From: an uncultured Bacillota bacterium
GTDB lineage: Bacteria > Bacillota_I > Bacilli_A > Erysipelotrichales > Erysipelotrichaceae
Reading direction: 5' to 3'
DNA: 7,737 nt
NCBI GenBank assembly: GCA_900321955.1
Contig: ONXX01000129.1
Location: 1-7,737, forward strand
Of this stretch, positions 1-6,562 are shown in pieces. The notes under the pieces were generated by a model. That model had not been told where the DNA came from. It searched no databases and saw only the letters and a program-made list of their open reading frames with translations. Both the position numbers and the translations under genes were made by a program. The number at the start of each line of letters is the position of its first letter. Within the stretch, counting starts at the first letter, position 1.

Positions 1-729
1 ATGGGCTTTGGCTTCACCTTCTGTGTGGACGGCGAGTTTATCCCGAAACCGTATTCCGAAATCATGGATGAGGGAGAGTTCAACAATTTCGATGTCATGA
101 TCGGCTCCTGCGCCCAGGAATTTCCGGCCGTCAAGGCGGACGAGTATTCACCGGAACTCTTTGATGCCTATCTGAAAGAAAACTTTGCCGACAATTATGA
201 GAATATGAAGCGCTGGTATCCGGCAGCCAATAAGATCGAGGCAGCCAAACAGGTTTCCACGATCGCTTCCGATCTGATGCTGATGGGTTCGGCCAAACTG
301 GCGGAGCTGGCAAAACACTATGGACGCAACGCCTATGTCTGGCTGATGTCCAAGGAGAATGAGACGGAAAGAGGACACAACGACGGTTCGCCGCACTGTG
401 CCGAGATGCCGTATGTCTTCGGCCGTGTCGATTCCGGTGAACGAAATCCGTTCTTCCCATACCACTGGGTGGGTGCCGATTACGACTTCATGGAACTCAT
501 TCAGGGTTACTGGTATGAATTTGCCGCCTCAGGCGATCCGAATGGCGAAGGAAGACCGTTATGGAAGAAGTACGAGAAAAACTTCGATATCATCAACCTC
601 AACAATCATTCTTCGATGATGGATGATGATCAGCAGGAGAAGTACTTCTACTTCTATGAGAAGCTGCAGAGCAACGACTACCATGTCTCCTTGTTCGGTC
701 CGGCCAAGCTCACACCGAAGAAACAATGA
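1..729 (+). CDS. Type-B carboxylesterase (para-nitrobenzyl esterase family), C-terminal part, 5' truncated by window
   Basis: This is the C-terminal half of an alpha/beta-hydrolase of the carboxylesterase type B family, which cleaves carboxylic ester bonds with a Ser-Glu-His triad. Family members are usually about 500 residues. Only 242 are visible, and the nucleophile elbow (GESAG-like) is missing, so the gene must begin upstream; the ATG at position 1 is probably an internal Met. Visible family landmarks are the acid-residue block MIGSCAQEF (E40 of the visible part, matching the usual G-x4-E pattern) and the histidine block GSPHCAEMPYVFG (H132), followed by the typical WYEFAASGDPNG helix and 'W' segment near residues 171-188. 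The stop overlaps the start of the next gene (ATGA), which indicates co-transcription and translational coupling. The physiological substrate is unknown. The sugar-gene context suggests an acylated carbohydrate or plant ester, but this is inference. Confidence 0.88.
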   Translation: MGFGFTFCVDGEFIPKPYSEIMDEGEFNNFDVMIGSCAQEFPAVKADEYSPELFDAYLKENFADNYENMKRWYPAANKIEAAKQVSTIASDLMLMGSAKLAELAKHYGRNAYVWLMSKENETERGHNDGSPHCAEMPYVFGRVDSGERNPFFPYHWVGADYDFMELIQGYWYEFAASGDPNGEGRPLWKKYEKNFDIINLNNHSSMMDDDQQEKYFYFYEKLQSNDYHVSLFGPAKLTPKKQ

Positions 730-1139
730 AAAAGCCGATCCTTGAAATACGGATTGATATGACAATCCAGGGCAAGACCATCAAAACGGCCCGAGGTGAC
801 GTGTCCATGATCCCCTTTGGCGGCATCGTGAAGTCAGACCTCTTTAACGGTATCGTCGAACCCTGGGGTGTCGATACGCAGATCACCAATCACATCGGCA
901 TCAAGACCCTGTCGGCCAGATACATGCTGACGGGGAAAGATAAAGAAGGACAGGATTGTCACATCTACGTTGAAAACAAGGCGTGGATGAAGGCAGATGA
1001 GTTCAAGCCGAGCTTTGAAAGCATACCGGTCTTTTATACCGATTCCGATGCCCTGGCATCTTACCTGCATCAGGACATCTTCTATGGAGTGGGCAGCGTT
1101 GAAGAAGGGGTGCTTTGGATCCGTTTCTATGAAAAATAA
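726..1139 (+). CDS. DUF3237 (UPF0311) family protein
   Basis: This 137-residue protein has the pattern of the DUF3237 family, a small beta-barrel domain of unknown biochemical function. The supporting motifs, in order, are a Gly-rich early strand (MIPFGGIVKSDLFNGIV, about residues 28-44), LSARYML (62-68), IYVENKAW (80-87), a PSFES segment (95-99), and the closing block FYGVGSVEEGVLWIRFYE (about 119-136). The size is normal for the family, and there is no signal peptide or membrane segment. The start overlaps the stop of the esterase by four bases (ATGA). I see no convincing Shine-Dalgarno sequence before it, so it is probably translated by coupling. The domain begins almost at the first residue, which supports this start over the Met at residue 12. 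Pairing with an esterase hints at a role in handling the ester substrate or product, but no function can be assigned. Confidence 0.8.
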   Translation: MKKPILEIRIDMTIQGKTIKTARGDVSMIPFGGIVKSDLFNGIVEPWGVDTQITNHIGIKTLSARYMLTGKDKEGQDCHIYVENKAWMKADEFKPSFESIPVFYTDSDALASYLHQDIFYGVGSVEEGVLWIRFYEK

Positions 1140-1140
1140 G

Positions 1141-1184
1141 AAGAGCCGTTTCGCTTGTTTCAGTACAGCGAAGCGGCTTTTTTT
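1141..1184 (+). terminator. Intrinsic terminator after the esterase-DUF3237 operon
   Basis: A 12-bp stem pairs 1144-1155 with 1167-1178, with a single G-U wobble, and is closed by an 11-nt loop. A run of seven T follows (1178-1184). It begins two bases after the DUF3237 stop. The strong stem and clean T-tract make this a classical Rho-independent terminator for the rightward transcript. Confidence 0.9.
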
Positions 1185-1220
1185 GTTGTGCTTGTCCGAT
1201 TCATCAGAAACGGCAATTTG

Positions 1221-1229
1221 TGCCATAAT
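1221..1229 (+). promoter_or_regulatory. Extended -10 promoter element for the GH13 alpha-glucosidase
   Basis: The sequence TGCCATAAT reads as an extended -10 (TG-N-CATAAT) about 27 nt upstream of the alpha-glucosidase ATG and just downstream of the preceding terminator. No good -35 lies at the standard 17-nt spacing; TTGTCC at 1192-1197 is too far away. That fits an extended -10 promoter, possibly helped by an activator. The predicted transcript leader would be only about 20 nt, leaving little room for a riboswitch or attenuator. I see no palindromic operator (for example a cre site) clear enough to report. Confidence 0.5.
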
Positions 1230-1238
1230 GAAATCAAC

Positions 1239-1248
1239 AGGGGCAGGA
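1239..1248 (+). promoter_or_regulatory. Ribosome binding site of the alpha-glucosidase gene
   Basis: The purine-rich segment AGGGGCAGGA lies 7 nt before the ATG at 1256 (counting from its last base). It is a modest Shine-Dalgarno match, but the best one available. It supports 1256 as the start, where the conserved WYKNAIVYQVYP barrel opening follows at once. Confidence 0.55.
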
Positions 1249-1255
1249 AAACAAT

Positions 1256-2920
1256 ATGAAAACAGACTGGTACAAAAATGCGATCGTCTATCAGGTGTAT
1301 CCGTTCAGCTTTAAGGACTCTGACAATGACGGCTGGGGCGACATCAAAGGCATCCTCTCCAAACTGGACTACATCAAGGATCTCGGCGTGACGGCGATCT
1401 GGTTTTCGCCTTTATACAAGTCACCGGATTATGACTACGGTTATGACATCAGCGACTATAAGGCCATCGATGAGAAATTCGGCACGATGGAAGATTTTGA
1501 TCTGTTATTGAAGGAATGCCATAAGAGAGACCTGAAGGTCATCATGGACATGGTCATCAATCACACATCGATCGAGCATGAATGGTTTAAAAAAGCAATT
1601 GAAGATCCCAAAAGCGAATACCGGGATTACTACATCATCCGCAAAGGCCGGCAGAAACACAATCTCTTATTCCCGCCGACCAATTGGAATTCCACCTTTA
1701 CCGGCAGCGCCTGGGAGAGGATCGGGGATACAGGGGATTATTACCTCCACCTTTTCTGCAAGGAACAGGCCGATCTCAACTGGGAGAATCCGAAAGTCCG
1801 GGATGAGATCGTCGATATCCTGAATTTCTGGCTGGACAAAGGTGTCGATGGCTTCCGTTTTGATGTCTTCAACATGTTTTCCAAGGTCTATCCTTTAAAG
1901 GATTCCAATACAAACTCTTTCCAGAAAGGTTCAGAGTATTTTGTCGATGGCCCAAGGATCCATGAATTCCTGAAAGAGATCAATGAACGATCCTATGACT
2001 GCTATACGGTGGGTGAGTCCTATCATCCCAGCGTTGAAAACGCCAGAGCTTATGTGAAGAAGGAAAACAAGGAGCTGGATACGATCTTCAATTTTGCCCA
2101 CCTGGATTCCGACAACATCAATTCGATGAAGTTCTTTCCGAAGCCTTTTGATCTGAGACAATTCAAGAAAGGACTGTTTGATCCGCAGGTCTACAACTAC
2201 AAAGACAGCTGGAATACTCTGGTTCTGGAAAACCACGACAATCCGCGCAGTGTCTCGCGTTTTGGTATCGATGACAAACATTACCGTTATGAGGCAGCCA
2301 CGATGCTGGCGACGATCACCTACATGGGTTTCGGCATCCCGTTTATCTATATGGGACAGGAAGTCGGCCTGACCAACTGCCGTTTCAAAAAGATCGATGA
2401 TCTGAAAGATCCGGTCTCCCATTTCGTCTATGACATGATGACGGGTTACCACATGCCGAAGAGTCTGGCTTTCAAATTCATCAAGTATGGGGCAAGAGAT
2501 CACGCCAGGGTACCGATGTCCTGGGATGATTCGATCAACGGCGGCTTCAATGAGGGACATGAGACCTGGCAATGCGTGGATGAAGACTACAAGACCATCA
2601 ATGTGAAAAAGGACCTGGAAAGTGACAAGTCAATCTATCGCTTCTATCAGAAGGTATTGAAGTTAAAGAAAGAAGACCTCTTCACTTATGGCGAAGTTAA
2701 GGAATACGATCATGAGAATAAAAAGATCGTTGCCTACAGCAGGGAATATAAAGGGAAGAAAGCTTTCGTGGTCGGCAACTTCTCAAAAAAGGAAGTCACT
2801 TACCGACTTCCGGAACTGGTGAAGAGTGATACGGTCTTAATCAATAATTATGAAGATCTTATCAAAGACGGGCAGACAATCAAACTGAAACCATACCAGG
2901 CACTGGTGTTTGAAGGATAA
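1256..2920 (+). CDS. GH13 subfamily 31-type alpha-glucosidase, probable oligo-1,6-glucosidase
   Basis: This intact 554-residue cytoplasmic glycoside hydrolase has the usual length for oligo-1,6-glucosidases, which remove terminal alpha-linked glucose from short isomalto- or malto-oligosaccharides. Order of landmarks: the barrel opening WYKNAIVYQVYP (5-16), a calcium-loop-like DSDNDGWGD (21-29), conserved region I DMVINHTS (98-105), region V QADLN (171-175), region II GFRFDVFNM (199-207) with nucleophile D203, region III TVGES with acid/base E254, and region IV ENHDNP (325-330) with D328. A C-terminal beta domain covers about 455-554. V204, next to the nucleophile, is the residue linked to alpha-1,6 preference in this family, whereas Ala or Thr goes with alpha-1,4. 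No signal peptide is present, so it acts on imported sugars. It is monocistronic, with its own promoter, and converges on a phosphorylase operon. Trehalose-6-phosphate hydrolase (treC) is a related alternative, but nothing here specifically favours it. Confidence 0.93.
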   Translation: MKTDWYKNAIVYQVYPFSFKDSDNDGWGDIKGILSKLDYIKDLGVTAIWFSPLYKSPDYDYGYDISDYKAIDEKFGTMEDFDLLLKECHKRDLKVIMDMVINHTSIEHEWFKKAIEDPKSEYRDYYIIRKGRQKHNLLFPPTNWNSTFTGSAWERIGDTGDYYLHLFCKEQADLNWENPKVRDEIVDILNFWLDKGVDGFRFDVFNMFSKVYPLKDSNTNSFQKGSEYFVDGPRIHEFLKEINERSYDCYTVGESYHPSVENARAYVKKENKELDTIFNFAHLDSDNINSMKFFPKPFDLRQFKKGLFDPQVYNYKDSWNTLVLENHDNPRSVSRFGIDDKHYRYEAATMLATITYMGFGIPFIYMGQEVGLTNCRFKKIDDLKDPVSHFVYDMMTGYHMPKSLAFKFIKYGARDHARVPMSWDDSINGGFNEGHETWQCVDEDYKTINVKKDLESDKSIYRFYQKVLKLKKEDLFTYGEVKEYDHENKKIVAYSREYKGKKAFVVGNFSKKEVTYRLPELVKSDTVLINNYEDLIKDGQTIKLKPYQALVFEG

Positions 2921-2950
2921 AGAAAAGGGGCTGAGTGAAGCCCCTTTATC
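2921..2950. terminator. Bidirectional terminator between converging transcripts
   Basis: A 9-bp stem (2924-2932 paired with 2939-2947) with a 6-nt loop sits in the 30-bp gap between the alpha-glucosidase stop and the stop of the leftward operon. Read leftward, it is followed by TTTTCTTT, a good U-tract. Read rightward, it is followed by the weaker TTTATCTT. It therefore probably ends both transcripts, with the stronger signal for the minus-strand operon. Confidence 0.8.
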
Positions 2951-3889
2951 TTAGGATTTGATTTCGTAGGTCTCTGCTTCAAAATCGGCATGCAGCGAGA
3001 CGCTGCCGTGTGCGTTGGTCCAGGTGATGGTCATTTGAGAGCCATCGCAGTCAACCCTGATGTCGGCATCCTCGGTGAAGACCGGACAGGTGTTGCGGAA
3101 GCGCAAGAGCTCCAGCTGTTTTTTCACGACGTCCTTTTGAAGAAGGGTTTCGATCTGTTCCAAAGAGAGATTGGAACGGTTGATTTCCTTGTGGCCGCCG
3201 ACACCGGCTTTTTCCATGGCCTCGTAATCGTTCTTGCCGGCAAAGAGGTCCAGGTACCAGATCTGCGGTTTGCCAGGCATGAACAGCTGAATCGCTCTGG
3301 CCATCAGCATCCTTCGATCAGATTCGCCTAAGGCGGAGTAGTAGGTCGCATTGACCTGATAGTAGACATTCTTGGCACCATGCAGGTCCTTGACATAACC
3401 GCCTCGGGCAACGACGGTATCGATCATATTCTGGATGTCTTCTTCCGGCAAAAGACCCTTGAGGTCAAGAAGCGGAATGCCGTCATGACAGCCCAGCATA
3501 TTGACAGTGGAGATCTTGTTTTCAATGATCTCGTCCGCCCAGGCTTTTACGTAGGTACCGTTCTTGCGGATGAAGGCATCGATCAGTAAGCCCGGTAAGA
3601 AGAAGTCATAGACCATATAGCCCTTATCGGCTAAGAGTTTATAGATCTTTTCAAAGTAGGATGCGTGGATCTCCGGCAAAAGGGTCAGACCATATTGGGA
3701 AGCGATCTCATCGATCCTGGCGAGAAGATCCCAGGTGCCCGGATCATTGAGGAAGTTTCTTTCGCCCGGTTCCTTCGGCGCATAGGCAAAGGCATCCAGA
3801 CGGACGATCGCCACGCCGTAATCGCTCAGTTTTTTCAGCGTTTCACGATAGTAGTCCCAGACTAGCGGTGACTTGATATTGAGATCCAT
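2951..3889 (-). CDS. GH13_18 glucosyl phosphorylase, C-terminal catalytic fragment
   Basis: This 312-residue reading frame carries most of the (beta/alpha)8 barrel and the C-terminal domain of a sucrose-phosphorylase-family enzyme. Catalytic residues are in family context: IVRLDAFAYAPK (nucleophile D32), LLPEIHASY (acid/base E73) and GCHDGIPLLD (D136, transition-state stabiliser). YYQVNATYYSALG (176-188) and MPGKPQIWYLDLFAGKND (204-221) are further hallmarks, the former next to the substrate-gating loop. The first strands of the barrel and conserved region I are missing; they lie in the preceding frame. The in-frame ATG at 3889 is family-internal sequence (MDLNIKSPLVW). It has no properly spaced ribosome site, only GGGA three bases upstream, so independent translation is doubtful. 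Alone, the fragment would probably not fold into an active enzyme. Confidence 0.8.
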   Translation of the reverse strand: MDLNIKSPLVWDYYRETLKKLSDYGVAIVRLDAFAYAPKEPGERNFLNDPGTWDLLARIDEIASQYGLTLLPEIHASYFEKIYKLLADKGYMVYDFFLPGLLIDAFIRKNGTYVKAWADEIIENKISTVNMLGCHDGIPLLDLKGLLPEEDIQNMIDTVVARGGYVKDLHGAKNVYYQVNATYYSALGESDRRMLMARAIQLFMPGKPQIWYLDLFAGKNDYEAMEKAGVGGHKEINRSNLSLEQIETLLQKDVVKKQLELLRFRNTCPVFTEDADIRVDCDGSQMTITWTNAHGSVSLHADFEAETYEIKS

Positions 3890-4554
3890 CTGTCCCAGAT
3901 AAGATCGATCTCGTCGATCGGCGTTTTCTTTTCCAGTGCCTGATTGACCTTTTCGGCAATCTTTACGGCGGTTCCGTATTGTAAGCCATACTGTCTGATC
4001 AAAGCCAGTGGGTCGATCTTATTGTAGATGACTTCCTGATAGAAGGTGTTCCAGTAAGGAACGTCTCTGCCGTCCGGAAAACGGACCATCAGGATCGGCA
4101 GGCCTGCCTTGCGGAAAAACATGTTTTTGATGTACTGTTCATCCGGCTGAATGTAGCCGCCTTCGCTCATTTCACCGCAGCCTTGCCAGAACTTGTTCCA
4201 GTCGATGAAGAAGTCGCGGTATTTGGACGCTTCACCGTTTTTGATGATGTCCTGGAACTGGTGGGACAAAACGGAGATGTGGTTGAGGATGAAGTCCATC
4301 ATCAGGTCGATCTTGAGATCATGAAGATCGTCGATATCTTTGGGATCGGCCAGGGTTTCGGAGATCTCGTAGTCGATCAGGGAGAAACCGCGGTCAAGGT
4401 CGGTGTTGAAAACACTCGGCAAAATGTAGAAGGATTTGAAGGTGTCTTCAAATTCTTTCCTTTTTAATAAGGAGACGATGTCGGAAAGCTTACCGCCGAT
4501 GCTGTCGGGATAGGCATTCAACAAGGTTCCCAGACTCATTTTCTTTTCTGCCAT
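3862..4554 (-). CDS. GH13_18 glucosyl phosphorylase, N-terminal fragment
   Basis: This 230-residue reading frame is the start of the same phosphorylase. It shows LLNAYPDSIGGKLSD near the N terminus, the substrate-pocket block DRGFSLIDYEI (54-64), conserved region I DFILNHIS (87-94), the family segment KYRDFFIDWNKFW (111-123), and YWNTFYQEV (167-175). It then runs through an inserted helical segment and ends out of frame (WISISSHR, then TAG). The real product should continue into MDLNIKSPLVW. The start at 4554 has a good ribosome site, AAAGGA at 4560-4565, five bases upstream and inside the end of the kinase gene. The gap to the kinase stop is a single base, so it is the last cistron of the operon. 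It lacks all three catalytic carboxylates. Confidence 0.82.
   Translation of the reverse strand: MAEKKMSLGTLLNAYPDSIGGKLSDIVSLLKRKEFEDTFKSFYILPSVFNTDLDRGFSLIDYEISETLADPKDIDDLHDLKIDLMMDFILNHISVLSHQFQDIIKNGEASKYRDFFIDWNKFWQGCGEMSEGGYIQPDEQYIKNMFFRKAGLPILMVRFPDGRDVPYWNTFYQEVIYNKIDPLALIRQYGLQYGTAVKIAEKVNQALEKKTPIDEIDLIWDRWISISSHR
3886..3900 (-). other. Frameshift site in the GH13_18 gene
   Basis: Read on the minus strand, the junction is ATC TGG GAC AGA TGG in the upstream frame, while the downstream family sequence needs CAG ATG GAT CTC, one base back. Adding one G to the GGG run (plus-strand CCC, 3894-3896) gives TGG GGA CAG ATG, encoding W-G-Q-M-D-L-N. That resembles the sequence expected before the D-L-N-x-K-S strand in relatives. 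An extra C (GAC CAG ATG) would also restore the frame. No heptameric slippery site of the X-XXY-YYZ type is present. Confidence 0.7.
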
Positions 4555-4555
4555 A

Positions 4556-5470
4556 TCAGTCCTTTCTGAAGCTCTTTGGGTCTAAGACTTCGCCGGATTT
4601 GGCGATAATGATCTTTGCGTAAGGGGCACGATCATCGAGTTCTTCCTGTTCGATTTCCAAGACCATCGTGGTGAAGGCGGAATCGGTCTTGCCGTCTCTG
4701 GCCCGCAGTCTTCTGTGTTCCCGGGTCTCTTCCGGTGTGGAATTGAGCAGAATCGGGATGTCGATACCGTTCAAGGCTTTGTTGCCGCCGTGGGTCCATT
4801 CGATGACTAGGACGGAGATGTTTGAGAAATCGATGGCATCATACCAGCGTTCCTCTTCGCTTCGGCCCATGCGTTTCAGGTAAATCTTTTCTTCGCCTTT
4901 TTTGAAGGCATCGATGATTTCGTTGATCTCGTCGTAGTCCTGTTCCTTCTCGGTGCCAAGGTATCCCTTTAAGGCGCTTCGGCCGGCTTTCTGATAGGAG
5001 GCCAGCCATGGGTAGGCTGCAACCTGTTTAGGATCGGGATCGGTCTCGGATTTCCAGAGTTCATCCAATACAGTCTGAACATCTTTGGAATAGAGTTTGT
5101 CCTTTAATAAACCACGCAAACCTGCTGCCCGGAAGATCGAGAAGCGTTCGGCATCGTTGTAAAGGGGGATGCGGCGGGGATAGTTATCACCGGACAGAAC
5201 ATAGGCGCCGATGCCGGCACTCTGCAGGTAATAGGTCAGCAAGGAAGCGATCTCGCTTTTGCCGACACCGGATCCGCCGAAGACCGAGACGACGACCTTG
5301 TCCTTATTTTCTTTTTTCAGTTCTTTGATCAGCAAAGGGAAGATCGTCGTGGCTTTTTGAATGTGGCCGTCATCGATCTTGATCTTGTCACCGGGCATGT
5401 CGCCATGGGGCATGTCAGGGCTGAGCTCAGGTGCTTGCCAATTGTTTAAATCGATTTTCTGAAGATCCAT
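4556..5470 (-). CDS. P-loop kinase of the uridine kinase/phosphoribulokinase superfamily, substrate unknown
   Basis: This 304-residue ATP-dependent small-molecule kinase has, in order, a Walker A motif GGSGVGKS (65-72; K71, S72) after a hydrophobic strand; SGDNYPRR (93-100), where D95 sits like the substrate-binding/base Asp of uridine-kinase-type enzymes; the strand VLVIEWTHGG (220-229) with E224, Walker-B-like; and a lid region RRLRARD (253-259). The first roughly 55 residues precede the P-loop domain and contain a short DMP repeat. No signal peptide or membrane segment is seen. The start at 5470 overlaps the esterase stop (TAATG), and AAGGAG at 5478-5483 lies seven bases upstream. It sits directly before a glucosyl phosphorylase, so it may phosphorylate the sugar or polyol that enzyme releases. 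D-glycerate 3-kinase belongs to the same broad superfamily and is one candidate. It could also be a nucleoside or adenylylsulfate kinase relative. Confidence 0.78.
   Translation of the reverse strand: MDLQKIDLNNWQAPELSPDMPHGDMPGDKIKIDDGHIQKATTIFPLLIKELKKENKDKVVVSVFGGSGVGKSEIASLLTYYLQSAGIGAYVLSGDNYPRRIPLYNDAERFSIFRAAGLRGLLKDKLYSKDVQTVLDELWKSETDPDPKQVAAYPWLASYQKAGRSALKGYLGTEKEQDYDEINEIIDAFKKGEEKIYLKRMGRSEEERWYDAIDFSNISVLVIEWTHGGNKALNGIDIPILLNSTPEETREHRRLRARDGKTDSAFTTMVLEIEQEELDDRAPYAKIIIAKSGEVLDPKSFRKD
5393..5416. repeat. Short direct repeat in the kinase N-terminal extension
   Basis: The 9-mer GGGCATGTC occurs at 5393-5401 and again at 5408-5416, a 15-base period. On the minus strand it encodes the duplicated Asp-Met-Pro in DMPHGDMPGD (residues 19-28). 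It looks like a small in-frame duplication in a flexible leader, not a functional site. Confidence 0.5.
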
Positions 5471-6561
5471 TATGCAACTCCTTTGACATATTTATTGATG
5501 CAGAAGACGAGTTCTCTGGCCATGCGGTCATGGGTCTTTTGGGAAGGATGCCCCATGGCACCGTAGCCTTCAAACATGACGTTGATCGGAATGAATTCAA
5601 AACTGCAGATCTTCTGATCGCCCGTCTCCTTCTTTATTTCTTCCACGATATCACGAATGTGGTGATAGAGGTAGTAGTCCATCGAACCCAAGGCACAGAC
5701 GATGTAGGTCTCCGGGCCGTTGAGGGCACGGACCTGCAGGACGAATTCCTTATATTTTTTGGCGAACCATTTCTCCATCGCTTCGATCTCTTCGAAGTGA
5801 CGATAGAAGCGGATCGGGTTGGAGTCGTTGGTGCCGAGGTTGATGACGACCACATCGTTGTGGTTCTTTTCGAAATCCCACTTTTCCGGTGTCACACCTC
5901 TTCTTTGGTCATAGAGTTCATCGGTATAGGCATAGATGTCCTCCATGCCGTGGATCGGGAACATCGGATGTTCGGGAACAACGGCCGGGATGCCGGATTC
6001 GCAAACCATGGAAACATCATAGCCCAGGGCTCTGGCGGCCTGCGGACCATAGGCCATAAAGCCGTTTTCTTCACTGGTGTGGAATTCCGGTGAATTGTTG
6101 GAAGCCTCACTGCCGAAACCGCAGGTGATGGAGTCACCGATGATCTCCATGCGCGGTTTGTCGCATTCATATTTTTCAAAGTGACCGTCGCTGTCTACTT
6201 CCAGGAGGCCGAGTTTTCCTCTGGCGTTTTCGGAGATCTTGACGATCTGAAGTTCAGCTGTTGTTTCGCTTTCTGCCTGCCATAAGAGGATTTCCTGTTC
6301 GCCCTCTTTGCATTCATGACGGCAGATCAGCTCGCCGTCGACGACAGCACCGATACATGGATAGTCTCTTGGCGGGGTCGGCATGCCCGGCATGCCGGGG
6401 ATCTGATCAGATAAGGCCAGGACTTTGACAGACAGCGATTTGCCTGTGACTTTTAAGGTGATGCCGGACATCGTCCAGTTGCAGAAAAGGGCTTCCTTTT
6501 CTTCATCGTAGATCGTCCTTCCGTGGACTTTGACTAAGGGTAATAGTTCTTTGATCTTCAT
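5470..6561 (-). CDS. CE2-type SGNH esterase (probable intracellular carbohydrate O-acetylesterase)
   Basis: This 363-residue two-domain enzyme likely removes O-acetyl groups from sugars. An N-terminal beta-sandwich (about 1-130) precedes an SGNH hydrolase domain, the architecture of carbohydrate esterase family 2. Motifs: GDSITCG (142-148) with nucleophile S144, ESGIP (188-192) with the oxyanion-type Gly, NLGTNDS (241-247) with N245, and GHPSQKTHDRMA (337-348) with catalytic H338. The usual Asp three residues before the histidine is missing (sequence AMGHPS). CE2 enzymes are known to work with a Ser-His dyad, so this supports the family call. No signal peptide is present, so it should act on imported oligosaccharides. 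The frame is open to 6606, but AAGGAG at 6569-6574, seven bases before 6561, fixes the start there. It follows the Nif3 gene by one base, and its stop overlaps the kinase start. Acetylxylan esterase is the usual name, but the substrate is not proven. Confidence 0.87.
   Translation of the reverse strand: MKIKELLPLVKVHGRTIYDEEKEALFCNWTMSGITLKVTGKSLSVKVLALSDQIPGMPGMPTPPRDYPCIGAVVDGELICRHECKEGEQEILLWQAESETTAELQIVKISENARGKLGLLEVDSDGHFEKYECDKPRMEIIGDSITCGFGSEASNNSPEFHTSEENGFMAYGPQAARALGYDVSMVCESGIPAVVPEHPMFPIHGMEDIYAYTDELYDQRRGVTPEKWDFEKNHNDVVVINLGTNDSNPIRFYRHFEEIEAMEKWFAKKYKEFVLQVRALNGPETYIVCALGSMDYYLYHHIRDIVEEIKKETGDQKICSFEFIPINVMFEGYGAMGHPSQKTHDRMARELVFCINKYVKGVA
6380..6396. repeat. Tandem GGCATGCC repeat inside the CE2 gene
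   Basis: The palindromic 8-mer GGCATGCC occurs twice with a 9-base period (6380-6387 and 6389-6396). On the minus strand it encodes the PGMPGMP stretch (about residues 55-61), a proline-rich loop in the N-terminal beta domain. It is probably a small in-frame duplication with no regulatory role. Confidence 0.5.
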
Positions 6562-6562
6562 C

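Larger units (their letters stand above)
2951..4554 (-). pseudogene. GH13_18 sucrose-phosphorylase-family gene split by a frameshift (composite of the two fragments below)
   Basis: The two adjacent minus-strand reading frames together make one GH13_18 glucosyl phosphorylase of about 530 residues, in the normal order for the family. These enzymes cleave sucrose, sucrose-6'-phosphate or related alpha-glucosides with phosphate to give glucose-1-phosphate. The frames overlap by 28 bases and are offset by one base, and no family region appears duplicated. Apart from the break, both halves look well conserved with no other stops, so the lesion is either recent or a sequencing or assembly error. The substrate is not determined: sucrose, sucrose-6'-phosphate, glucosylglycerol and glucosylglycerate phosphorylases all share this fold. 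A roughly 45-residue insertion after YWNTFYQEV, absent from the classical Leuconostoc-type sucrose phosphorylase, argues against calling it simple sucrose phosphorylase. Confidence 0.85.

Noticed and set aside
1185..1255. Riboswitch or operator in the alpha-glucosidase leader
   Set aside because: The predicted leader is about 20 nt, too short for a riboswitch, and I found no clear inverted repeat or cre-like site.
1931..2572. 213-codon minus-strand open frame inside the alpha-glucosidase
   Set aside because: It lies wholly opposite an intact GH13 gene with all catalytic motifs. I see no ribosome site or recognisable domain.
3880..3905. Programmed -1 ribosomal frameshift in the phosphorylase gene
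   Set aside because: No slippery heptamer is present. The junction ATC TGG GAC AGA does not allow tandem re-pairing, and no stimulatory upstream Shine-Dalgarno or obvious downstream hairpin was seen.
5431..6093. 220-codon plus-strand open frame opposite the CE2 and kinase genes
   Set aside because: It is antisense to two genes with clear motifs and ribosome sites, has no family pattern of its own, and arises from the codon bias of the opposite strand.
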